From NCBI RefSeq assembly GCF_904846155.1, contig NZ_CAJGZP010000001.1:434001-498000 (forward strand): 64,000 nucleotides of DNA. The letters are read 5' to 3'. Below the pieces are notes generated by a model that made no database searches, was not told the origin of the DNA, and saw only the letters and a program-made list of their open reading frames with translations. Source of the stretch: Psychrobacter fulvigenes (GTDB taxonomy: Bacteria > Pseudomonadota > Gammaproteobacteria > Pseudomonadales > Moraxellaceae). The position numbers and the translations under genes are program-made. Shown here one piece after another: positions 56,641 to 64,000 of this stretch (position 1 is its first letter; every line of letters starts with the position of its first letter).

Positions 56641-57366
56641 ATGGATTGGAATTGGCAGGTTATTTTCGATCATATCCCAGATCTACTAGGCGGGGCGGTA
56701 TTGACCGTGCAGCTGGTGGTTATTTCGGGCATTATCGGTTTATTCTTTGGTTTGATTTTAGCTTTACTACGATTGTCAAAAAGCTGGGTAGTACAAATAT
56801 TACCTTTTCTTTATATTTTCTTTTTTCGTGGCACGCCGCTGCTGGTACAGATATTCTTGATTTATTGTGGCCTCGGGCAGTTTGAGGCAGTACGCAACTC
56901 CTTCTTATGGGAGCCAGTGCTGAGCCAAGCCTACTGGTGTGCCATTATTGCCTTCACCATGAATACCAGTGCATATCTCGCTGAGATTATTCGCGGCGCT
57001 ATTCAGACTATTCCGGTTGGTGAGCTTGAGGCTGCCGATGCTGTTGGTATGTCTAAGTGGCAGAAGCTGACGCGCATTACCTTGCCGCGAGCGTTTGGTA
57101 TAGTGATCCCTGCTTACAGTAATGAAGTTATCTTTATGCTCAAAGGTAGCGCTCTAGCGTCAACCATTGCTCTGATGGATATTACAGGGGTTGCCCGTAC
57201 GATCAGCGCGCGTACTTATACTTTGATGGAGTTGTTTTTCGCTGCTGGTATTGTTTACTTATTATTATCTTGGATTATTTTATTTGCCTTTGGTCGGTTT
57301 GAAAAAAGAATGAATCGCCATCTCGGTTATGTGCCGCCAGATGTAGCGACGCGCACTATTCCTTAG
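56641..57366 (+). CDS. Amino-acid ABC transporter permease (HisM-like)
   Basis: The second permease, 241 residues, with the signature FFFRGTPLLVQIFLIYCG (about 60-77) and the EAA loop LEAADAVGMSKWQKLTRITLPR (about 129-150). It starts 14 bases after the previous gene at ATG 56641, preceded by GAGGAGAG. It completes the heterodimeric HisQM-type transmembrane pair. Confidence 0.93.
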   Translation: MDWNWQVIFDHIPDLLGGAVLTVQLVVISGIIGLFFGLILALLRLSKSWVVQILPFLYIFFFRGTPLLVQIFLIYCGLGQFEAVRNSFLWEPVLSQAYWCAIIAFTMNTSAYLAEIIRGAIQTIPVGELEAADAVGMSKWQKLTRITLPRAFGIVIPAYSNEVIFMLKGSALASTIALMDITGVARTISARTYTLMELFFAAGIVYLLLSWIILFAFGRFEKRMNRHLGYVPPDVATRTIP

Positions 57367-57579
57367 GTTTCAATGTTCTTAACTTATTTTAATGTGGTTG
57401 CAAAATACTGACAGCTTGGCAACAAAGGTGCAGTAAGGTATATATATGTTTAAATGAATGATTTATTATTTAGACATATGACCTTTATCGACAGTCGCCA
57501 TATTTGTTTCAAGTCGCTGTTTTTTGCGAGAGGCTATGTGTTAAAGGTTCCTGTATCCAAACATTAAGTAGGGCAAACT

Positions 57580-59328
57580 TTGAGCAAAGACTTAAGTAAT
57601 GAGCCAAGCAAGGATTTAAATAAAGAAACAAGTAAAGACTTGAGTAAAGACTCTATCAAAGATTTGAGTAAGAAGCTTAGTAAGAGCTTGAGCAAAGAGT
57701 TAGAAAGAACCAAGAGGAAGGAAAAAGAGAGGAAAGATAGAGAAAAAGCCGAGGCTCAGGCTGACAAACAACCGCTTCTCGGCACATCTAAAGCGGTAGA
57801 AACTATGTTTCGCAACGCCTTACGGGCTGAGCTTGACTTGATTGCGCTAGCAGCCACCAAAGCCAATATCATGATTTCCCTCAATGGAGTGATCATTTCG
57901 GCACTGATGATTTCTGGGGCATTTATCTTTGCCTCCTCACCGACATTTATTATCCCTGCAGGGATATTTATGTTCACCGCATTGGCCTCAATTCTCTTCG
58001 CCATTCTCTCAGCATCTCCCGAAAAAGCGCATTTTTTCAATGGCTTTTCAAGCTGGTTTGGTGCTCTTCTCAAACGTGAAGCGGGCTTTGGTGATTTGCG
58101 CACGTATCTCGATCGTGCCAATCAGTCTGGGGATGATGGTGACGATCTTAATCTGCTCATCAATACCGATCGCATGATGCTTTCACGAGAAGAATATTGG
58201 GAACAGATGCAGCTGTTGATACAAGATCGTGATGAGACCTATCGAGCGATGAGCTATCAGCTGTATTGGCTTGGTCAGATGAGCGCCCGAAAATTTAAGC
58301 TACTCAATGTCTCCTATGCTGCTTTTCGTTGGGGTTTACTGATCTCAGTTTTGGCATCGCTTATTCTACATTCCTTGTTGTTCCTATATCCTAATGTATT
58401 AGAAAAACCTCCAGCACGCTTGACAGAGTCGGGCATGGGGGCATTTAGTGGGTTGTATGAGCCCTCAGGTGCTCAGCAGCTTCCTGATGGCAATATGTTG
58501 GTGGTTGAAGATGAAGCTAAGCGTGCCATGAATATTCTGACCGTTGCGCCCGATGGTGGCTTGGTAGAGAATGCAATTTCCAACCTCAGACTGACTCGAA
58601 GCTTTGGGCGTGAGCTCAATGATTTGGAAGGGCTGGCAGCCGACGCACAAGGCTTTATTTATGCAACTACCTCGCATTCATCGGATAAGAACGGCATACG
58701 CCAGCCAGCACGTGAGCAGCTCCTAAGGTTTAATGTAAAAGGTAGTAAAGCGGGTAATATCGCTACCGTCACCACATTGCGTGATGCTTTGACAGAATCA
58801 CAATTAATCGCTGCAGCAATTAGAGCACGCACAGGTGAGGACGCCAATTTTGACAAACTTGATATTGAAGGTTTGGTTTATTATGACAAAACTCAGGAGT
58901 TATTACTTGGTTTGCGTGACCCAGTCGTGGCCAATCTGACTATGATTGTTCCTATTACCAATCCCGCTGAGATGTTCGATAATGATGCCGCTCCAGCATT
59001 TGGTGAGCCTATTTTTCTTGATATAGAAGGCGGCGGCATTCGCTCCTTACATTTTGATAAGGCGTTAGATAGATTTATTATTGCCAATGAGCTCGAGGAT
59101 GAGGAAGGGGATAAATTCTCGCAAATATGGACGTGGAGTGGCAACGCGCAAGATGAAACCATACCTATGGACTTACCTCAATTATTGGACTTAAAGAACA
59201 TAGAGGCGATTAGTACGATTACGGTTGATGGCGAGTCAAAGCTGGTATTTATGGCCGATGAAGGCGATGCCAAAAAAGGGGTTCATGCCAGATACGTCAT
59301 ATTAGATTATGAGGAGTTCACAAAATAA
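57580..59328 (+). CDS. Pycsar effector (PycTM)-like membrane protein fused to DUF3616-like propeller
   Basis: Residues 1-60 are a lysine-rich repeat (SKDL-, then KRKEKERKDREK). Residues 77-270 resemble DUF5706/PycTM: LDLIALAATKANIMISLNG (about 86-102), two helices at about 97-143, a soluble stretch with YWEQMQLLIQDRDETYRAM, and a third helix at about 250-270. Residues 285-582 form a propeller-like domain with YEPSGAQQLPDG, LNDLEGLAADA, LDIEGLVYY, and NIEAISTI, like DUF3616. The start is TTG at 57580, since an upstream in-frame TAA excludes a longer frame. The C-terminal domain is predicted extracytoplasmic. No cyclase gene accompanies it. Confidence 0.75.
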   Translation: MSKDLSNEPSKDLNKETSKDLSKDSIKDLSKKLSKSLSKELERTKRKEKERKDREKAEAQADKQPLLGTSKAVETMFRNALRAELDLIALAATKANIMISLNGVIISALMISGAFIFASSPTFIIPAGIFMFTALASILFAILSASPEKAHFFNGFSSWFGALLKREAGFGDLRTYLDRANQSGDDGDDLNLLINTDRMMLSREEYWEQMQLLIQDRDETYRAMSYQLYWLGQMSARKFKLLNVSYAAFRWGLLISVLASLILHSLLFLYPNVLEKPPARLTESGMGAFSGLYEPSGAQQLPDGNMLVVEDEAKRAMNILTVAPDGGLVENAISNLRLTRSFGRELNDLEGLAADAQGFIYATTSHSSDKNGIRQPAREQLLRFNVKGSKAGNIATVTTLRDALTESQLIAAAIRARTGEDANFDKLDIEGLVYYDKTQELLLGLRDPVVANLTMIVPITNPAEMFDNDAAPAFGEPIFLDIEGGGIRSLHFDKALDRFIIANELEDEEGDKFSQIWTWSGNAQDETIPMDLPQLLDLKNIEAISTITVDGESKLVFMADEGDAKKGVHARYVILDYEEFTK

Positions 59329-59364
59329 CGTGACACGCCCTAATCAGTTTTACGATAAGAGGTC

Positions 59365-60402
59365 ATGATGCAGCAGTTACCAAAGGATTCTTTTTTACAT
59401 TTTCGCCGAAGGATGTCGGCTTCAGCGTTGGCGGCCATAATTTTTGGTGCAGTTGCGTATGTTTATCCCAATGTCTCGTCTCAAGCAGCGCTGAGCTTGA
59501 GCGATGATGGCCTGGGAGTTTTTAGTGAGATTTATGAGCCCTCAGGCGTGATTCAGTTGGCAGATGATAGAATGCTGATTGTTGAGGATGAGGTGCATAG
59601 AGCCATGAGGCTTTTGACCATTGCGCCAAATGGGGCTTTGGTTGAAGATAATGATGCTAATGAGCAGCTTACTAAGAGCTTTGATAATAAGCTTTCTGAC
59701 CTAGAAGCAGCAGCCACTGATCATAGAGGTTATGTGTATGCCACAACTTCACACTCAAACGTAAAAAAGAACAAGCGCGACGAAGATCGTGAGCGCTTGC
59801 TAAGGTTTCGAGTGCAGGGCAACAATGCCATTGATATCAGTGAAGTCACGAGTCTGCGTGATGATTTAGAGCAGTCAGAACTGATTGCTGATGCGATAAA
59901 AGCGCATTCAGGTGACAAGCCTGATTTTGATGACCTTGATATCGAAGGCTTAACTTATCAGCGTAAAACTAACAGTCTGCTGCTGGGCTTGCGTGCGCCA
60001 ATGTCAGATAATAAGAGTGTTATTATAGCCATTACCAATCCAGATCAGGTGTTCGATAAGGGCGCTGCTCCCGAGTTTGCCAAACCTATCTTTTTAGATA
60101 TGGATGATGGTGGTATTCGCTCTTTGCATTTTAATAGTGATTTGAACAAATACGTTATCGCCAACGAAGTCGAAAACAAAAAAGGCAAGAACCGCTCAAA
60201 GATATGGACATGGAGTGGTGATGCTAAAGACGATCCTGTCCTTATGGATTTGCCTGAGCTGGATGATTTAAGAAACATAGAGGGTGTTGCTGCGGTTACC
60301 GTTAATGGTCAAAAAAAGCTATTATTCACCCCCGATGAAGGGGTAGAGAAAAAAGAGAAACCAGCGAAATATCGCTACGTTGATCAAAGCAAATTTAGAT
60401 AG
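59365..60402 (+). CDS. DUF3616-like propeller protein, single anchor (paralogue)
   Basis: This 345-residue protein has one N-terminal helix (ALAAIIFGAVAYVYPN, about 20-36) and then a propeller-like domain closely similar to the C-terminal part of the preceding gene: YEPSGVIQLAD, LSDLEAAATDH, LDIEGLTYQ and NIEGVAAV. It lacks the PycTM part. It lies 36 bases downstream on the same strand, so the two are co-transcribed and probably arose by duplication. The 11-base word ACACGCCCTAA at 59333, a MITE-type terminus, lies between them. Confidence 0.8.
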   Translation: MMQQLPKDSFLHFRRRMSASALAAIIFGAVAYVYPNVSSQAALSLSDDGLGVFSEIYEPSGVIQLADDRMLIVEDEVHRAMRLLTIAPNGALVEDNDANEQLTKSFDNKLSDLEAAATDHRGYVYATTSHSNVKKNKRDEDRERLLRFRVQGNNAIDISEVTSLRDDLEQSELIADAIKAHSGDKPDFDDLDIEGLTYQRKTNSLLLGLRAPMSDNKSVIIAITNPDQVFDKGAAPEFAKPIFLDMDDGGIRSLHFNSDLNKYVIANEVENKKGKNRSKIWTWSGDAKDDPVLMDLPELDDLRNIEGVAAVTVNGQKKLLFTPDEGVEKKEKPAKYRYVDQSKFR

Positions 60403-60431
60403 CCAAGCAAACTAAATTTATAAACCAAAAC

Positions 60432-61760
60432 TTATAAACCAAAGGGGAAGGTGTCGAATGTTCCTTCTCCTATCTCTTTCGTCAAAGCTTCAACCGCACG
60501 CGTTTTATCAAACCAGATATACTCATCAAACTGGGAGGGCAAAGAGGCATAAAAATAATGACTCTGCATCTCAGTTTCAGGTCTATAAATGACGCCTATC
60601 GCGCGCTCTAAACGCTCTGGGAGTAATTCTTTACGGACGTCTTCATTCAGTGGATAACGTAATGGTAAAAGAAAGTTATCAGTAGATACCTTATGAAAAA
60701 TACGTTCATAACTGTCAATATGTGAGGGCTGTACTGGTTTTATTTCCATTGGCCCTCCCCATCTAGACGCAGCGGCAACGGTACCATGATCGGTGCCAAA
60801 ACCTATATTATAGGCTTTATCGCCATATTCTTGACGTGCTAATTGACCTATATTTAATTCGCCACGTGCGCCCATTTGAGTTGCCCGAGCATCACCAATG
60901 TGGGAATTGTGCGCCCAAACGACCGCCTTTGATTTGGAACCTCTAAACTCAAGCACCGCCTGCAATGCTTCAAACATGTGTTGATCGCGCTGATTCCATG
61001 AGTTATTTTCAGCACAATAAAGAGTACGGTAATAATGCTCGGCATTGACTATCAGCTTGGCATTTTGTTCGGCATCAAAAAACTGCTCTCCACTGGCTAC
61101 AGAATATTCTAAGCGCTTATTGACTAAATCCTGTAGATTTTTTAGTACTTCTGTCTCACAGCCCTCGTGCTGCTTGGTTGCAACAGCATGACCATACAGA
61201 GCAGGGTCGTCTGCCCAAGGCATCAGACAGCCATAACGATCGCGGGCAGTATCTGCCGCCTTAGGGTCTACTTGCTGTAAATAGTCCAATACTGCTTCAA
61301 TAGAGCTGTATAAGCTGTATAAATCCAGACCATAAAAACCTACTTTTTGTGCTGGAGATTCAGTTTTAGCGTTCTCAATTTTAGTATTATAGGCATGAAG
61401 CCAATGGGTAAACTCAAGCATGGATTGATTTGCCCACATCCAAGTGGGAAATCTCGAAAAAGGCTTATTTTGCAGCAAGGCATCATCTTCTCTGCCATGA
61501 ATATAATGATGGATATGCGCGGCATCTGGCCAATCCGCTTCAGCAGTGATAATAGTGAAACCTTTCTTTTCTATCAGCTCTTTGGTGATACGCGCCCGCA
61601 TTTCATAAAATTCAGCCGTTCCATGTGATGATTCTCCAAGCAATACGACACGGCTGTCTCCAATACGCTCCATGAGATTATCTAGATTGACGTCATCAAT
61701 ATTTGCAAAATGCTCACTTGATTGGCCAACTAACTCAGGCAAAGTTCTATGATCTTTCAT
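60432..61760 (-). CDS. Erythromycin esterase family protein
   Basis: This hydrolase of the EreA/EreB superfamily has 442 residues from the ATG at 61760, which sits after AGGAGGAAGG on the minus strand. The conserved motif LLGESSHGTAEFYEMR (about 40-55) includes the catalytic Glu and His. EADWPDAAHIHHYIHG (about 73-90) and WAHNSHIGDA follow. Most chromosomal members do not inactivate erythromycin and have unknown substrates. The first residues overlap the pcm stop by 14 bases, so it is coupled to pcm. An upstream frame to 61859 is not used because of the strong ribosome site here. Confidence 0.9.
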   Translation of the reverse strand: MKDHRTLPELVGQSSEHFANIDDVNLDNLMERIGDSRVVLLGESSHGTAEFYEMRARITKELIEKKGFTIITAEADWPDAAHIHHYIHGREDDALLQNKPFSRFPTWMWANQSMLEFTHWLHAYNTKIENAKTESPAQKVGFYGLDLYSLYSSIEAVLDYLQQVDPKAADTARDRYGCLMPWADDPALYGHAVATKQHEGCETEVLKNLQDLVNKRLEYSVASGEQFFDAEQNAKLIVNAEHYYRTLYCAENNSWNQRDQHMFEALQAVLEFRGSKSKAVVWAHNSHIGDARATQMGARGELNIGQLARQEYGDKAYNIGFGTDHGTVAAASRWGGPMEIKPVQPSHIDSYERIFHKVSTDNFLLPLRYPLNEDVRKELLPERLERAIGVIYRPETEMQSHYFYASLPSQFDEYIWFDKTRAVEALTKEIGEGTFDTFPFGL

Positions 61761-62415
61761 TACCTTCCTCCTGCCAACCTGCTGCACCAACCAAAGGTAC
61801 AAATCGAACGTCTCCCAAATCTTCTGTTTTATATTCATCTTTACTGATACGACGAACACGTACCAGTTTCTGTAAATTTAAAGATTGACCAACGGGAATG
61901 ACCATCCGTCCGCCAATGGCTAACTGTTCTTTAAGTGTTTGCGGTACTTCAGGCCCACCTGCTGCCACTATGATGGCATCAAAAGGTGCCTGCTCTACCC
62001 AGCCAAGGGTACCATCGCCATGCTTGACCTGAACATTGGTATATCCCGTCTCTTTTAGCCTTGCCCGGGCAGTATCTGCCAAAGTTTTATGGCGCTCAAT
62101 GGTATAGACATTCTCACAGATCTCCCCGAGCACTGCTGCGGCATAGCCAGAGCCTGTACCAACTTCGAGTACGCGGTGATCTGGTTTTAACTCAAGTGCC
62201 GCAGTCATCAATGCCACAATATAAGGCTGTGAAATGGTCTGATTTTCCTCAATAGGTAAGGGGGAGTCTCTATAAGCAGATCCGATGAGGTCTGCAGGCG
62301 TAAATGCTTCGCGCGGTACCTTGCCCAACGCATTAAGTACCGTTTGATCATGCAAGCCACGAGCCTTGAGTTGCTCATCTATCATTTGCTGTCTTAATTT
62401 TTTAAAATGACTCAT
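61747..62415 (-). CDS. pcm: Protein-L-isoaspartate O-methyltransferase
   Basis: Pcm repairs damaged aspartyl residues by SAM-dependent methylation. From ATG 62415 (GGAG site 8 bases upstream) it has 222 residues. SAM motifs: EVGTGSGYAAAVL (motif I), DAIIVAAGGPEVP and the family start DSPLPIEENQTISQPYIVALM split across the protein. The upstream frame from 62490 adds a hydrophobic leader with no ribosome site. It is followed and overlapped by the erythromycin esterase-like gene. Confidence 0.93.
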   Translation of the reverse strand: MSHFKKLRQQMIDEQLKARGLHDQTVLNALGKVPREAFTPADLIGSAYRDSPLPIEENQTISQPYIVALMTAALELKPDHRVLEVGTGSGYAAAVLGEICENVYTIERHKTLADTARARLKETGYTNVQVKHGDGTLGWVEQAPFDAIIVAAGGPEVPQTLKEQLAIGGRMVIPVGQSLNLQKLVRVRRISKDEYKTEDLGDVRFVPLVGAAGWQEEGNERS

Positions 62416-62769
62416 TATGATCTCCTTAATTTTCATTTTGGAAGATTCGATATCACATACAGACAGTCCTAAATAAAAAAGGTATAACAATGTGTAATTG
62501 AGAAAAAATCATTCGCTGGCTGTACGTCGTTCCAAAGGGCTGTAAGCTTTACCAAAGGTTGTGTGCAAGGTCTTTTGTTAGCCTGTGTTTTTTAAAGTGA
62601 ACCGATTATATTCATTGTTTTAACTAACGAGAAATACACGCCCTAATAACCATGATGCTAAAGGTGATATCGTTCTAGGTTATGGTTAATACTTCTTCAG
62701 TTCAATGAGTTTTCGTCTGACTTTTGTCATATTAAAATAATATCCATAAATTTATAGTGAGAATCTATT
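62416..62769. promoter_or_regulatory. Divergent spacer between pcm and FAH-family gene
   Basis: This 354-base AT-rich divergent spacer includes the isolated word ACACGCCCTAA at 62636-62646, another MITE-terminus match without a partner arm. It must include both promoters. No gene is visible. Confidence 0.45.
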
Positions 62770-63507
62770 ATGAGGCAATCGCCACATATGTCTTTAATTG
62801 ACACCCTTGCAGCGAATACTAATGAAGTTGACACCGAGGCTAAAGCCAACAAGAGCTTGCAGACTGCCATCGGCAAAGTTGTCTGTGTCGGTCGTAACTA
62901 TGCTGCGCACGCTGCTGAGCTTGGCAATGCTGTACCGACACGCCCATTATTATTTATTAAGCCTGCTTCTAGCATCATCTCTTTAACAGACGCAATTCCT
63001 AGCATTATCAAGGATGTGCCTCGAGATAAAAGCTACCCAGTACATTATGAAGCTGAGCTGTGTATTCGTTTGGGACGTGACTTAAAATCTGCCTCGCTAG
63101 AGGAGGTGATGAGCACCACGGATTTGATTACATCGGTTACGTTAGGACTGGATTTGACGTTGCGCGATATGCAAAGCGAGCTGAAGGAAAAAGGCCATCC
63201 GTGGGAGCGAGCGAAGTGTTTTGATGGCTCTTGCGTCTTGGGTGAGTGGGTAAGTGCAGAGGCGTTTGCTGATTTTACTCAAGTAAACTATCAGCTCTAT
63301 ATCAATGATGAGCTCAAGCAAGATGGCGACAGCGCTTTGATGCTGTTTCCCGTCTATGAACTGCTCAGTGAAATTAGCCATGCCTTTAGTCTGCAAGCGG
63401 GCGATGTAATAATGACCGGTACGCCAAGCGGGGTTGGGGTATTGCAGGCAGGTGATAAGCTGCGGCTAACGCTTGGTACGCATGAGTGGCAGGCGAGCGT
63501 AGAGTAG
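62770..63507 (+). CDS. Fumarylacetoacetate hydrolase family protein
   Basis: This FAH-superfamily hydrolase or decarboxylase (245 residues) is similar to YcgM and FAHD1. Motifs: VGRNYAAHAAELGN (about 41-54), the acidic metal site YEAELCIRLG (Glu, about 96-105), and MTGTPSGVGVLQAGD (about 218-232). The exact substrate (acylpyruvate, oxaloacetate or a homoprotocatechuate-derived compound) cannot be fixed from sequence. It is monocistronic: a terminator follows. Confidence 0.92.
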   Translation: MRQSPHMSLIDTLAANTNEVDTEAKANKSLQTAIGKVVCVGRNYAAHAAELGNAVPTRPLLFIKPASSIISLTDAIPSIIKDVPRDKSYPVHYEAELCIRLGRDLKSASLEEVMSTTDLITSVTLGLDLTLRDMQSELKEKGHPWERAKCFDGSCVLGEWVSAEAFADFTQVNYQLYINDELKQDGDSALMLFPVYELLSEISHAFSLQAGDVIMTGTPSGVGVLQAGDKLRLTLGTHEWQASVE

Positions 63508-63551
63508 GTTTTTTACCAAGTAGAATCCCTCAAAAACAGAAAGCCAAATCT

Positions 63552-63581
63552 AACCTCAAGTGTGATGCTTGGGGTTTTTTT
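63552..63581 (+). terminator. Terminator after FAH-family gene
   Basis: The stem AACC(T)CAAG/CTTGGGGTT with a TGTGATG loop and one G-T pair is followed by a run of seven T. Confidence 0.85.
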
Positions 63582-63612
63582 GTGCAGTAAATTCTTTCTA
63601 CTTGAACACACC

Positions 63613-63652
63613 TTGTCATCATATTGTCATCTAACTTTCATCCTAGTGTCAT
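63613..63652 (+). promoter_or_regulatory. Two-fold Pho box (PhoB operator) upstream of phoX
   Basis: Four TGTCAT-type repeats lie at 63613, 63624, 63635 and 63646, with an exact 11-base period: TTGTCAT, TTGTCAT, CTTTCAT, GTGTCAT. This is the layout of two adjacent PHO boxes (CTGTCAT-N4-CTGTCAT), the binding site of phosphorylated PhoB. It lies about 105 bases upstream of the phoX start. Confidence 0.85.
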
Positions 63653-63757
63653 GAGGGCTGAGTAGACTCAAGCGTAATTCGTACTTTTGTAGTCGTCACT
63701 ACAAAGACGTGATGATTCCATTCATGCCAACTTAGCCTAACAGCACGGTGACCAATA

Positions 63758-64000
63758 ATGACATTATTAAAGAACAAGCAAAATCTTGCCCACGAAGTTG
63801 TTGAAGACTCCAACCCTACTAACAATACCAGCTTTCAAACCATCATCAACCGTCGCTTGAACCGCCGTAGTATCCTAAAGGGAGGTACGGGATTGACCGC
63901 TGCTGCTTTTTTTGGTGCTGTTCCTCTAGTAGCATGTAGTGACGATGATGACAGCAATGCGACCGTGAATAATGATAATAGCGCCGCTATCCCTGCGCAG
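63758..64000 (+). CDS. PhoX-family alkaline phosphatase, N-terminal part (runs off the window)
   Basis: The frame is open from ATG 63758 to the window edge (81 codons, no stop). The product starts MTLLKNKQNL and has a Tat-type signal: RRLNRRSILKGGTGL, then a hydrophobic run TAAAFFGAVPLVAC. This agrees with the PhoX family, which uses Tat export and calcium. The upstream Pho box supports it. The catalytic domain lies outside the window, so the assignment rests on the signal and the operator. Confidence 0.7.
   Translation, partial: MTLLKNKQNLAHEVVEDSNPTNNTSFQTIINRRLNRRSILKGGTGLTAAAFFGAVPLVACSDDDDSNATVNNDNSAAIPAQ

Noticed and set aside
57580..60402. Complete Pycsar defence system
   Set aside because: The N-terminal module looks like a Pycsar effector, but no adenylate/cytidylate cyclase gene is within several kilobases, so a classical Pycsar operon is not supported.
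1..64000. CRISPR arrays, tRNA or rRNA genes, prophage
   Set aside because: I saw no regular direct-repeat/spacer pattern, no cloverleaf and no phage structural genes. Computer tools such as tRNAscan-SE could still find a missed tRNA.

Overview
This window reads as a chromosomal segment of a gammaproteobacterium of the family Moraxellaceae, most likely Psychrobacter. That assignment is an inference. It rests on moderate AT-richness, the gene set (monomeric NADP isocitrate dehydrogenase, PilT/PilU twitching ATPases, bamE-fur divergence, tandem cytochromes c5 and c4) and protein sequences that look Moraxellaceae-like. No rRNA, tRNA, CRISPR array or prophage was found. Most of the window is single-copy housekeeping DNA with compact operons. 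Accessory material is limited to two TnpB elements, a MITE, short dispersed repeats and a few unusual multidomain genes.

Layout. 0-1.3 kb: an IS200/IS605-type element carrying only TnpB, on the minus strand. 1.4-7 kb: engB, two c-type cytochromes, an SNF-like membrane protein with rnfH, and divergent bamE/fur. 7-18 kb: pilT-pilU, a YggS-family PLP protein, a CNNM/CorC-type protein, glutamine-dependent nadE, an AI-2E-family permease, a 173-bp MITE, pdxB and epmA. 18-25 kb: an NAD(P)-binding reductase, a second TnpB element whose RuvC-II glutamate appears replaced, a UPF0178 gene, purK, purE, a phosphoesterase and a rhomboid protease. 25-29 kb: two related membrane-anchored proteins, only the second ending in an OmpA domain. 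29-41 kb: nagZ, prc, slyD-like, an M61 peptidase, a glutaredoxin-like protein, a tandem DUF305 lipoprotein, rluE and monomeric icd. 41-51 kb: a FemAB-like gene, ubiC, glyA, leuE-like, gltS, a barstar/RNase pair and proA. 51-57.4 kb: a polar amino-acid ABC transporter with three tandem binding-protein genes. 57.5-60.4 kb: a Pycsar-effector-like transmembrane protein fused to a DUF3616-like propeller, followed by a stand-alone propeller paralogue. 60.4-64 kb: erythromycin esterase-like gene coupled to pcm, an FAH-family gene, and the 5' end of a phoX-like gene behind a four-repeat Pho box.

Two loci stand out. The first (47.98-49.14 kb) encodes a cold-shock domain, a basic linker, one membrane helix and an RNase Sa-type domain with all three catalytic residues. 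Its stop codon lies one base from the start of a barstar gene. The topology predicts a cytoplasmic nucleic-acid-binding domain tethered to an extracytoplasmic guanyl-specific RNase. The second (57.58-60.40 kb) joins a DUF5706/PycTM-like membrane module to an extracytoplasmic propeller, without a visible nucleotide cyclase nearby. This suggests a membrane effector or sensor architecture different from classical Pycsar.
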